Source: Stephanodiscus triporus
Taxonomy: Eukaryota > Bacillariophyta > Thalassiosirophyceae > Thalassiosirales > Thalassiosiraceae
Reading direction: 5' to 3'
Assembly (NCBI GenBank): GCA_036939755.1
Contig: JALLAZ010000180.1
Span: forward strand, 1-20,369
Length of the DNA stretch: 20,369 nt
Under the pieces are notes generated by a model. That model was not told the origin of the DNA. It searched no databases and was given only the letters and a program-made list of their open reading frames with translations. Position 1 is the stretch's first letter, and each line of letters begins with the position of its first letter. Below are positions 1-8,408 of the stretch, in pieces. The position numbers were made by a program, and so were the translations under genes.

Positions 1-360
1 CGGTGCCTGGTGAAGCATCGGAAACCATGGTGGAGTTGTGTTTGTGGGCTATCTACTGTACTTCTACGTAAATTAGCCTACCATAAAACACACGGTCATA
101 TTGTTATGCAGCCATATATTTTTGCGAGAAAATTTACCCCTACATACAATTGATCCTCCCACCTTGAGCTTAGTCCTACAATAGTGATGATTTGAACACA
201 TAGGTCGGTTTCCGCTTTAAAAGAGGATTCCAACGATGTGTGGGTTGCCTATGGTGTACGGTGATGTGTTTGCTGCAGTAGATGCACCATCTAGTAAATT
301 GGCTAACAAAATTCACTAGCAAAAATAGTACGGTAATTCTACTATGAAACCCCCCTGACC
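1..360. other. no gene recognised
   Basis: This stretch is AT-rich. A plus-strand frame is open from base 1 to about 150, but its translation resembles nothing I know. It could be the tail of an upstream gene or chance. I see no RNA gene or clear repeat. The last bases before 361 would be the 5' flank of the zinc-finger gene. Confidence 0.4.
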
Positions 361-974
361 ATGGCTCATTCCGAAGCAGTTGCCTGGGAGTGCAGCGCGT
401 GCACCTACACCAAAAAGGACTGCATGCGCCGTGACTGCGAATTGTGCATGACGGTGCGCCCGAAACGCTACTTCGTCGTGCCTGGTGTTGGCATGTCAGG
501 GACTGCCCGGATGACGTCTGTGAATCATCATGAGCAGGAGCGTCTTGCTGCATTGCATGACGCTCCTGCGCTTGAGGTCGCCCCCGTGGCCGAGGAGCCC
601 ATCGCCGAGGGGGTTCCGTTGGCGCCCGCTCAGCGGCCGGTTGTCGCTGAACCTGCTCGTTGCGTTGTCGTCGAGCGCTTGGTCAGAACGCTCGTCGATG
701 TTGTCGGGACAACAGCAACAAACAGGAGTCATTCTTGTCCCCACCACTCCTGCTGTGGGATGCCGTGTACCTCGTGCTACACGGTGTGATGACGTGCAAG
801 GTTGGTTTTTTACCGGCGCACCTCAACTGTCGCGCAAGGGACTACGACGGGCTCATCGCTCGCTTAGTCTCAGTGTACACTGACCGCTGCACCAACGTGG
901 TGAAGCGGCAAAAATATTGGCGCAACAATAGGTGTTGCGCCACGAGAATTGTGGGGGAGCATGTCGTCGTCTAA
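361..974 (+). pseudogene. RanBP2/NZF-type zinc-finger protein, reading frame broken
   Basis: The frame opens at an ATG at 361. Residues 9-30 hold a RanBP2/NZF-like finger: a Trp, then Cys-x2-Cys-Thr-Tyr, eleven residues in all between the pairs, then Cys-x2-Cys. Such fingers usually bind ubiquitin or RNA. An Ala/Pro/Glu-rich linker follows. Near 690-720 the sensible frame changes by -1. From about 710 the other frame reads a well-structured stretch (cores TCKVGFLPAHL and KRQKYWRNNRCC) to a TAA at 972-974. No canonical slippery heptamer sits there. A one-base deletion (mutation or assembly error) is the simplest reading; a very short intron (GT...AG near 680-720) is less likely. Function is unknown, and a repeated diatom family or transposon passenger is possible. 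The finger is visible; the joined gene is inference. Confidence 0.5.
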
Positions 975-1598
975 TTTCTTTTGTTAAACTGTTTACATTA
1001 TTTCACAATCATGGTAATCGATCTAAATTAAATTAATGGTTTAACGTTAATTCAAAGATCTAGTATCAACTTAATCTTAATAAAATAGAGATGCAATTAT
1101 TGTTCCCACCCCTTAATGCGCAGAGCTTTGCGGGCATGGTTGATGCCGCCCGGATTGTAGATTAGCTTCATGTTTGTGATAATCAAAATGCTGGAGAGAT
1201 TTGTGAGTGTTTGTGTTTTGTGGTACGCGGCCGATGAGATGCAGTAGGTTGCGTACACAGGACTCGGTACACAAAAGGGCGACAAGTGGTAGGTGCGCCA
1301 AAAAAAAATCGAAAAAAAACATACGTAGGAATACTACACACAGCAAAAAGGAATATTTTAGATACATGCACCAGAAAATCATGTCGTCAAAAAACATTAG
1401 CGCAGCGTGTTCTACGGTAGTTACAGACAGTCGTTAGCTGGTATGCAGATATGGGTGTGCCCGCCGCCCGCCCGGCCGCGCCCATCCACACACGAGAGAG
1501 AGACAACGAAGAGAGAGAAAGCCACACGCCTCGATCGGAGGTACTATACATACCATACATAAAATACTTCGTACTCTCCATTCTCTTAGTACGCACCA
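975..1598. other. intergenic, AT-rich then purine-rich
   Basis: From 975 to about 1100 the sequence is strongly AT-rich (repeated taatta/ttaa words). A-rich runs lie near 1300-1320. From 1491 to 1523 there is an imperfect CA/GA microsatellite. The 3' end would carry the promoter and 5' leader of the CS/SAP gene that starts at 1599. I see no supported gene. Confidence 0.45.
1491..1523. repeat. imperfect (GA)n microsatellite
   Basis: A run of ga/gaga words interrupted by caac lies about 75-105 bp upstream of the CS/SAP start codon. A similar GA tract recurs in the intron of the same gene and in other promoters of the window. Confidence 0.6.
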
Positions 1599-3386
1599 AT
1601 GATGGCCGCGGGAGGCCCCGTCATCGAGGCGCGTCGACGGCGGCCGCGGAGTCGCGGACGCCGACGCGGCCTCGTCGGACGCAATCTCGTCGTCGTATTC
1701 GTCGTATTCGTCGTAGTCGTGGCAGTAATCGTCGCCATCGCCCTCCCGACGACGACGCGATCATCATCGCGATCGACCCCGTACGATCGCGCCGTCGTCG
1801 TCGTCCTCGCCTTCTCGTCGTCGTCGCGTCCGATCATCCCGTCGTCGTCGCGCCATACTGCTACTACTACCACGACGAAGGCGACGACGACCCCTCGCTC
1901 ATGGCGGCATGGCCGACTGACGTCGTCGCGTTCGCCTTCGTCGTCGCGTTCGTCGCCTTCGTCGCGTTCGCGCGGCGGCGGCGCGGTCGTGGCGTTGCGC
2001 GGAGGGTACGGCGAGGCGATCGGATACTCGTGGACGGAGGATCAGTTCGAGATGGAGGTGAGGGTCGACGTCCCCCCGCGCACCGTGGCCTCCGAGGTCG
2101 TCTTCGGATGCACGTCCGAATCGATCGACCTGCGACTGCTGCCGCGACGGCGAGGGGGAGGGGGGGATGGTGGAAAGAAGGAGGAGGGGGAGGAGGTGGA
2201 GGAGGAGGATGGCGCGGTGGTGGTGCTCCTCGACGGCTCGCGAAGGACGAGGGGAAGGATGTGCGTCGACGGGACGTACTGGTCCATGGGAGACAGAAGG
2301 GACGACGACGACGACGACGACGACGGTCGGCGGGAAATCGTCGTGACCATCGAGAAGCACTTCGTGCCGACGTCGGCCGATCGGGGGACGGGCACGGTCA
2401 CATACGACGCGTCGACGGTATTCGATTGGGGGGGCCTGTACGCGGACGAGTACGACGGGGAGGTGACGCGTCGGTCGTACGACGAGGCGGAGGAGCTCGA
2501 CGTCAGGGAATACGCGGCAAAGTTGGGGGTGGACATTGGTGAGAGAGACAATATTCGTCGTGCGCGCGGGAAGGGAGAGAGAGAGAGTAGAGATTGAGAG
2601 AGAGAGAGTTTCGTTGATTATTTATATTTGCTTTCGATTTTCGTTCATGATGCGAACCGCCTCCTTCGTGCTTTTTCTACCCCTCCAGACAATATAGACA
2701 TGAGCAAGGTGAATAAGACCATGTTCGGCGCCGGGCTGGGGAAAGATGCCAATGTCGCCCTCGACGGATCGGACGACCGTGCGGGGCGCGGAGGGCGACT
2801 AAACGAGGACGGTGAGGGATTTCATTTCGACATCGATCGGGTGACGTTGGAGCAACTCGCGAGGGTCGGGCTGGCCAAGGAGGTCGTTCGGCAGGCGGAC
2901 GGATCGGAATACGAGTTGGGCACGGCCGGTAGCGTGAACGGAAAAAAGAGGGCATTCTCGATGCTGGGGAGGGACGTATCGGACGACGAGCTGCGCGAGG
3001 CCGGGATAGTGACGGGCGACGACGGAACTTTTACGGAAGGAACGTACGATGCAGTCGACTCCGTGTCCGAGGCCGACGAGGTCGTCGAGGATGAGATGGC
3101 AGAGAACGAAATCGTCGCTTCGAAGAACTCTGGCGTCGTGGACGTGTCTTGGACGACGGGAGAAGAAATAGTCGACGACGTCGGGATGGCCGAGGAGGGC
3201 ATCCAAAACAGGGAAGACGCGGAGGGAGATGATGCATCGACGACGCCCCGGGATCCGATCGATATGCTGACTGTCGCTCGACTCAAGGAGGTCCTGAGAG
3301 CCCAGGGGCTAAAAACTAGCGGCACGAAGCGAGTGTTGAGGGATCGCCTTCGAGGTCATGTAAAGTCCCTGCTGCGGGAAGAGTAG
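1599..3386 (+). CDS. membrane-anchored CS-domain and SAP-domain protein (two exons)
   Basis: Predicted join 1599-2538 and 2689-3386, 545 aa. The 150-bp intron starts gtgagag and ends ctccag. Splicing restores the continuous motif VDIDNIDMSKVNKTMF, so the ORF break at 2595-2597 lies inside the intron. Residues about 29-49 are a Val/Ile-rich hydrophobic segment after an Arg-rich start: a signal anchor, or a by-product of GTC repeats. About 138-245 is a CS (p23/NudC-like) fold beginning GYSWTEDQFEMEV, with low-complexity inserts (Gly/Glu-rich, eight Asp) in its loops and an IVVTIEK strand. The middle is acidic. Residues 502-545 form a SAP helix-turn-helix (MLTVARLKEVLRAQGLKTSG). CS domains are co-chaperone modules and SAP domains bind nucleic acid or act as hinges. 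The combination is unusual and its role is unknown. The N-terminal 135 residues are the least certain part; a different start or an extra intron is possible. Confidence 0.75.
1686..1985. repeat. degenerate CGT/GTC trinucleotide-rich tract
   Basis: Repeated gtcgtc/cgtcgt words mixed with ttc and gcg dominate this stretch, and several frames on both strands stay open. In the chosen frame it encodes the Val-rich hydrophobic segment and then Ser/Arg/Thr-rich sequence at the N-terminus of the CS/SAP protein. Confidence 0.6.
2301..2324. repeat. (GAC)8 repeat encoding eight Asp
   Basis: A perfect 24-bp GAC repeat in frame inside a loop of the CS domain. Such tracts change length easily, so it may vary between strains or alleles. 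Confidence 0.9.
2574..2608. repeat. (GA)n microsatellite in the CS/SAP intron
   Basis: GA dinucleotides interrupted by tagagatt lie within the predicted 150-bp intron, close to its donor side. Confidence 0.75.
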
Positions 3387-3801
3387 AATACGAAGTTTTG
3401 GCAATGCTTAATGGACGGATCACCCTCGAAGGTCGGTGGCGCGAATAATGGTAATAGTGACATTGTCAGGTAGCATCCGTTTGGACTGGGCACGAGGTAC
3501 CAATTGCAACGAAATCAATTTTGTGCTTTTTTTAAAGATAGACACACTGAATACATTGTCAACGATGTGAAATACACCTATGTTCATATGAAGTAAATCA
3601 ATCACTCGGAACAATACATATTACTTCATTCCGTCCTGTTGCACAGCGAACTCAAGGCAACACCGAAAAAATATTTTGACCAAAATAACCAATCGATGGC
3701 TGCGGCCACACAGCGACATTATCGGAACGTAATAAGCCCGTGAGACGAACGATCGACTTTCCTCCCGATGAAATAAACCAACAACGACGACGGTCTCTCA
3801 C
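3387..3801. other. no gene recognised
   Basis: This stretch lies between the plus-strand CS/SAP gene and the minus-strand HEAT exon. On the minus strand it would be the intron or 3' flank following that exon. No continuation of the HEAT gene can be read here and no repeat stands out. Confidence 0.4.
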
Positions 3802-4006
3802 CTGAAGCAACATCGTCACGTACGGGGACAGGCACTCGGCGTAAATCGGATGCCTCCCCACCTTCTGCGCGAGCTCGGCGACTCCCTGACACGCCGCCTC
3901 CCTCACGGCGTGGTTGTCGGCGTCGCACATCTTCGAGTAGTACTGACAGTCTTTACAATAAACCCCGAGAGTGGATTTGACGGGTGGACAAGTGGGTCCT
4001 TTTGTA
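3802..4006 (-). pseudogene. isolated HEAT-repeat exon (gene fragment)
   Basis: On the minus strand a 205-bp segment is bounded by an acceptor (ttcttgcag, ending at 4007) and a donor (gtgagaga, starting at 3801). It reads 68 residues with a HEAT-type helical pair: MCDADNHAVREAACQGVAEL, then a second helix near LSPYVTMLL. HEAT repeats build long scaffolds for protein binding, and a single repeat cannot act alone. I find no neighbouring exons: upstream on this strand is the M3 peptidase, and downstream reads as noncoding. It is therefore a stranded exon of a large HEAT protein, from rearrangement or misassembly. Splice borders and coding quality are visible; loss of the other exons is inferred only within this window. 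Confidence 0.55.
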
Positions 4007-4179
4007 CTGCAAGAATCTATTCCGTGGATATTGTATCTCTATCTAGTTGATTTGCACTATTTTTACCATGTTTTGATCAAGAGTTCCATTTAACACTGGC
4101 TGCGTGTTGCGGAGCATTTTTGGTAATGCCATTTACGATACTTTCATTTTCGTTCCATTTAATATTGGATACTTTAATA

Positions 4180-5829
4180 CTAACTCATAGGAATCAACCC
4201 TCGATCCCTAAGCATGAACGTAGCATCAGGATCACGACCTCTGAACCGTCGGAAAAGCTCATGTGGCGCCACAGTATTGCCGGTAGAGTATATGTGTTTC
4301 TTGCACCTATCAGCTGTCGTACGGTCGAAGATATCACCAGTTTCTTTGAATGCCGCAAAAGCATCAGATGCCAAAACTTCTGCCCATTTGTAGACATAGT
4401 ACCCACTGGCATAGTTCCCCGATTTGAACAAATGTGAGAAGTGAAGAGGTCGGTGGCGCGGGACAATACCCTGTGGCATGCCTCTCTCCTTCAAATATTC
4501 ATGTTCAAACTTAGTAAGGTTGAAATCGTCGCCGTACTCTGACAGAGAGTGCAGAGCGATGTCAAGCATTGCACAAGACGTATATTCTATGGTAGCGAAT
4601 CCTTCATTGAATAGTTCGGATGCTTTGAAACGTGCTATGAGATCATCAGGTACAACGTTCCCGCTTAGATAATGCTTCATATGCTTCTTAAGCACAATGG
4701 GCTCGCTTTGAGGGTTTCGAGAGAGAAAAAGGTGATTGAAGAATGTAGTCGAAATAATTTGGGTGGATCTGGTCTCCACAAATTATACATACCTGAGCCA
4801 CTGCTCGAAAAGCTTTGGCCGAGAAAACAGGTTTGAATGAGGAAAAAGAAAGTAATGGCAGATCCTTAAGATGATTCACGACAGCTCACCTGTGATGGAA
4901 GCTCCACAAAATCTTTGAGCACGCTTGTACCCGATAGATATTCATAAAAGCAATCGCTCAGCATAGCATGGTGACCGTGCCCTAGCTCATGGAAGAGAGT
5001 GATGCCATCAGCGAACGATAAGAGCGTGTGCGTGCTCCCTTTTGAAAAGTTGTTGCAGTTGATAACAATTGGAACTGCTTCTATAGGATCCGAGCCATCA
5101 GCCAAGTTTTTCTTCTGCTTTCGATAGTAACTACTCCAAGCTCCACTCCTCTTATGCGGTCGGGAATAATTGTCATGGAGAAAGATCGCGACGATTTGTT
5201 CTTCACCTGATCCATTCTCTTTGACCCTTCGCACCTCATAAATGTCAACGTCGGGATGATATGCCACTATATCCTCTCTTTTCACGTACTTCAAGCCATA
5301 CAGCTTATTGGAAACGTCAAACGCGGCGTTGGTGACGGCACCGAGACTGAGATACGGTCGCATTTCCGACTCGTCGAAGTCGAACTTCGCCCGGCGATGC
5401 CGCTCGGCGTAATACCTCCAATCCCACGGCTGGATCCCCCCCTCCAATGCAATATCGCCCCCGTCCTCCGAAAGGAAGGATTCCAACATTTCCCGTTCTC
5501 TCCCTGCGGCATCCTTCCCCTTCATCCAAATATCGTCCAGCATTCTCATCCCAGCCTCAGGAGTGAGCGCCATCGTGTCCTCGAATCGAAACTCCGCGAA
5601 GGAATCCCTGCCGTGCAGCCCGGCCAAGCGTCGACGCAGTCGAAGGATTTCGACGGCGATCCTCGCGTTGTCCCTGCCCTGGAACAGTCCTCCCCCCCGT
5701 TTCGAGAACGCTTCATACACAATCCTACGAAGGTCGCAACGTGACGATCGGGACAGGAACGCCTCCACGAAGCTCCGACTCAGCGAAAGCACGTGATCGA
5801 GTGGCCCTTTCGACCTGTCGATAGCCTCC
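4180..5829 (-). CDS. M3-family zinc oligopeptidase, C-terminal two thirds (5' truncated)
   Basis: Exons on the minus strand: about 5829-4890, a 20-nt microexon 4812-4793, and 4705-4180, giving about 494 aa. Introns start gtgagc and gtatgt and end caaag. M3 metallopeptidases cleave short peptides using one zinc. The marks are clear: a PWDWRYY segment, the HELGH zinc motif, the second zinc ligand in DFVELPSQ 28 residues further on, a substrate-lid region with a conserved GNYASGYYVYKWAEV stretch, and a typical C-terminus with RDRGLIP. The microexon supplies LFEQWL between ELPSQ and SEPIVL, exactly as the family requires. The 5' end is lost: coding similarity to the right-hand M3 copy stops at 5829 and an in-frame TGA lies shortly upstream. 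The first in-frame codons have no ATG, so this piece cannot be made as shown. It is either a truncated pseudogene or half of a gene broken by assembly. Confidence 0.88.
4793..4812 (-). other. 20-nt microexon of the M3 oligopeptidase
   Basis: It is flanked on the minus strand by ggccaaag (acceptor) and gtatgtat (donor). It begins in phase 0 and ends with two bases of a Ser codon completed by the next exon. It encodes LFEQWL plus part of S, filling the gap between LPSQ and EPIVL. Confidence 0.8.
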
Positions 5830-5881
5830 GATCTGTCGTTGGCGTATCACAACGGGCGACATCTTCTATCAATAGTAAATG
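5658..5881. repeat. segment duplicated at 18697-19120, with a 200-bp deletion
   Basis: Bases 5658-5829 match 18697-18868 with 6 mismatches in 172 and no gaps (96.5%). Bases 5830-5881 match 19069-19120 exactly. The 200 bp at 18869-19068 are missing here. That loss removes the upstream part of an M3 exon together with its splice acceptor. Confidence 0.9.
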
Positions 5882-5923
5882 GGCGCGCGAATTTTGGTTC
5901 GGCGGTAAGTCGGGGAAGTCTTC
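5881..5923. repeat. 43-bp direct repeat, copy 1
   Basis: Identical over 43 bp to 6975-7017, beginning gggcgcgcgaattttgg and ending gaagtcttc. It starts exactly where similarity to the M3 intron stops and borders the Ty1/copia fragment. It contains ggcggtaagt, which looks like a splice donor on the plus strand. Confidence 0.9.
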
Positions 5924-6974
5924 TCAGTGTCCCACGTCCCGGCATGGAGAAGAGCGTAGGATAAAAACAGTGAGTTACTTTACTCTACGTATCTACGATC
6001 CTATCCTGTCACCCCCCCACAATCCACATTTGAGTGTGAACAAAGAAGTTGTGATAAACGATGAATGTGTGGATTGTACAATCCATGCCCTAAAATCGAC
6101 AGCCATGGGCTGTTGCAGTAATCAGACAAGATGGGAGCATGTACGCGTGCAGCTGCAGCGGTAATGGGGGTTGTGAAGGAAGGTGGGATGAAATGGTCAA
6201 TGTCGACCGTGTGATTCAAGTATGCTCCGATAGTGGATTCATATATCGGGGAGTACATCGGAGGGATGTGACCAAGAAGGAAGTCGGCGTGTCGATGGAA
6301 TAATATGGTTTGTAGACCTTTGGTCATATGGTCGGACATGTTGATAGACGTATCGATACGTTCGAGGATCATCAGGTCGCGTTCGATCCATTCACAGATG
6401 GAAAAGTATTTAATGTCCATATGTCGGGTGCGGGTGGTGGGTTTTTGCGCATTGCCCATTGCTGTGCAGCCGTCGTTATCTTCGAAAAGAACTGTAGCTG
6501 CCTCCTGTGGCACATGGAGATCTCAGAGGACGCTTCGGATGAAAAGGATCATTTTACCGGTGTCATAGGCCGCCATGAACTCAGCCTCCGTGGATGACCC
6601 CGCAACTGTTGGTTGGAATTGCATTTGTAGGCAATAGTGCCGCCCGCGAGGTGGATGCAGGTGCCGCCAAAAGATCGGCGGGTTTTCGGACAGGTGGCCC
6701 AATCGGAGTCGGCATATGCGTGGGCGGTAGTTGCGTCAAATTGTGGACGTCCGTCGAGGAGGATATCCTGGCGGTTGCTAGTGATGGGTGGAAGTGGACC
6801 CTCAGGGAGTTCTAGGCGTGGGGTGGTGCGCCAGAAGTAGAGACCGTCGTCTTTAGAGTTGTAAAGAAACTTCAGCGCATGCTTCAAGGCGTGGTAATGC
6901 AGCTCGTGCGGGCAGGAGTTAGATTGTGAGAGTTTTACACTGGCGAAAGCAAGATCCGGTCGGCATGTGCTTTT
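5924..6974 (-). mobile_element. Ty1/copia retrotransposon fragment: pol RNase H end and 3' tail, decayed
   Basis: Read on the minus strand, about 6970-6600 gives the reverse-transcriptase/RNase H junction of copia pol (CRPDLAFASVKLSQ) and the RNase H motif YADSDWATCPKTRRS. About 6620-6001 continues in another frame with the RNase H end (FEDNDG, then KPTTRTRHMDIKYF, then HMTKGL) and a diatom-type C-terminal tail. Two lesions are visible: a one-base frameshift near 6600-6625, and a premature TGA at 6525-6523. No gag, protease, integrase or most of the reverse transcriptase is present, so it cannot move itself. Bases 5924-6000, after the pol stop, may be LTR-proximal sequence. The 43-bp repeats on either side are too short and too close to pol to be ordinary intact LTRs. 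Confidence 0.85.
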
Positions 6975-7017
6975 GGGCGCGCGAATTTTGGTTCGGCGGT
7001 AAGTCGGGGAAGTCTTC
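6975..7017. repeat. 43-bp direct repeat, copy 2
   Basis: Perfect copy of 5881-5923, abutting the broken 5' side of the copia pol fragment. The bases flanking the two copies differ on both sides. Confidence 0.9.
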
Positions 7018-7385
7018 CGTGACCGCCGGCCAGGCGAGGGAGTTTCTTTTCCGTGTAAAAGTCTTCTAGAAGAGGAGATAAGAAGAGAAGAAGGGAGAGA
7101 GGAGAGAGCGAGAGGTCGATGGAAGGGTGTCGTCGGAGGAACTGCGATGGCGATGTCGACGTGAACGCGCTCCTGCAGATCGGGAGAACGTCCCTCTGGA
7201 GTGCTTAGATTGTGCAGACCACACGACAACCAATCCGGCACGGATGCAATGCCAACCACTCGATGTGACGGCTTACTCTCGAAGAAAATTGACCAAACAA
7301 CATGAGAATTTTGAATCTAAAAATGTCCAGAGCCTCAACTTTATTTTATTCGGTGAACCGGCTAGCATTCACAATAACGAGATAC
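7018..7385. other. no clear gene; purine-rich stretch
   Basis: Bases about 7065-7115 are GA-rich. A plus-strand ATG at 7120 opens a 29-codon frame that resembles nothing I recognise. The rest, up to 7385, is the 3' flank of the minus-strand gene that ends at 7386. Confidence 0.4.
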
Positions 7386-8183
7386 CTAAAGGTGTCCACG
7401 ATCGTAGAACTTTTGACAGTGATTGCTGGAACCGTACTCTGGCCGTGAATACTTGTGTTTCCAGGCATATTGTCCAACTACAGCGCTTGACGGTCTATCA
7501 CTGCCTAATCTTCGAATGTCGCCTTTTGCGTGCTTTGGAAGACTGTAGAAACAATCTCGAGTTGACTTTGGGTCATATGATGCAACACCATCGTTGGCTC
7601 TGCTCCATGTGTCAGTTGACCTCCCAATGTCATACATGAACTTCGGCATTTTTAGACTTTTGCCGTATCTATCCCTCGGCGGGAGAGGAGCACTCCTAGG
7701 AATTCTTTGAAGAACCTCTTTTTCCTTAGCCCCGTCACGATGAGATTCCATGAGACGATTCTCCTGTTTAACCAAGCTCCTGTACCGCTCCGTTGTTTTC
7801 CAGCAGGTGAATTCTCCTGTTTTGCTCGCATCGTGCGATCCAAACCCCAGCTTTCGATCCGGTAGGGGTTGCGTCTTTGAATACTTTTCTGAGATTTCGG
7901 AGTATGGTTCTGAGTTGTACGTCAACTTCATGAACATGCCGTTGTCAGCATTCTTTTCAGTTGCAAGGAACGAGATGAGAAAAATAGCAACTTGCACCAT
8001 TTCCCACCGTTACAATCGTACAAAAAAAAGACTAACCTTCGGGAATCTTTGGGTGACGAATTGTTTCTCCTTCCACCGCGACGGTAGCTTATCATTATTA
8101 CCGCTGTACGGATCTCCAATGCTTGTGTACCCTTGAGGATAGTTCGGGTTGATGTTCTTATGTATTGTCTTAGTGCTATACAT
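7386..8183 (-). CDS. predicted flagellar/axonemal-type protein (two exons)
   Basis: Exon 1 is 8183-8037 and exon 2 is 7952-7386, giving 237 aa. The 84-bp intron runs gttagtc to gaaaag, phase 0. I take the ATG at 8183; upstream in-frame codons offer no ATG nearby. The protein is basic, has no signal peptide or membrane span, and is rich in short Pro/Tyr/Gly motifs: YTSIGDPY, RWKEKQFVT, SEPYSEI, KLGFGSHDASKTGEF, then a short helical TTERYRSLVKQE. This style is typical of small microtubule-associated axoneme proteins. The IGDPY...KQF...EPY order recalls CFAP96 (C4orf47/UPF0602), but that is from memory and weak. It sits head to head with a CFAP97-like gene, which strengthens the flagellar reading. 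The gene model is firm; the function is tentative. Confidence 0.6.
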
Positions 8184-8408
8184 GTTGAGAAAAAATGTGA
8201 GCTCTGCGCACAAAAGTGCTCCTTATCTCGCCCCAAAGCTCGTTCTTTTTTGCAAAAAAACGTTTAGATTTGCGCTTTGTTTTGCACAAAACAGCGCTTT
8301 AGGCAATTCGAATATGGGGTCACAAACGGTTACCAACGTGGGACACACCAATCTGGAGGAGGAACATAAAACTGAACACGTGGTGTATTGTGTGTCTAAC
8401 AATCAACA
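8184..8408. promoter_or_regulatory. shared divergent promoter region of the two flagellar-type genes
   Basis: These 225 bp separate the start codons of two divergently read genes, so both promoters must lie in or near it. It holds a perfect 14-bp palindrome, ttttttgcaaaaaa at 8246-8259. It also holds an imperfect inverted repeat at 8272-8297 (arms of GCGCT and GTTTTG, a 2-nt bulge, and a CA loop). An in-frame TAA at 8397-8399 precedes the ATG at 8409. No convincing RFX X-box was found; ggttaccaac near 8330 is only half-like. Confidence 0.45.

Noticed and set aside
700..730. programmed -1 frameshift site in the zinc-finger gene
   Set aside because: aacaaac does not fit the X XXY YYZ slippery pattern, and no downstream structure was evident.
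1097..1190. minus-strand coding-like tail (MKLIYNPGGINHARKAL)
   Set aside because: An AG acceptor (ctccag) precedes it and it looks faintly like a last exon, but no family or upstream exon could be named.
1451..2542. 363-codon open frame overlapping the CS/SAP gene
   Set aside because: Arg/Gly-rich product of GC- and CGT-repeat sequence. The CS domain and the splice-restored continuity lie in the other frame.
1899..2551. long minus-strand open frames opposite the CS/SAP exon
   Set aside because: Low-complexity Ser/Pro/Arg/Val antisense shadows of the trinucleotide-rich exon, with no domain.
5781..5792. start codon for the left M3 piece at 5792
   Set aside because: The codon is GTG within a homologous stretch (LDHVLSL) of the longer exon, not a start. 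The gene is truncated.
8300..8408. RFX X-box in the flagellar divergent promoter
   Set aside because: ggttaccaac resembles only part of the consensus and lacks the second half-site in correct spacing.
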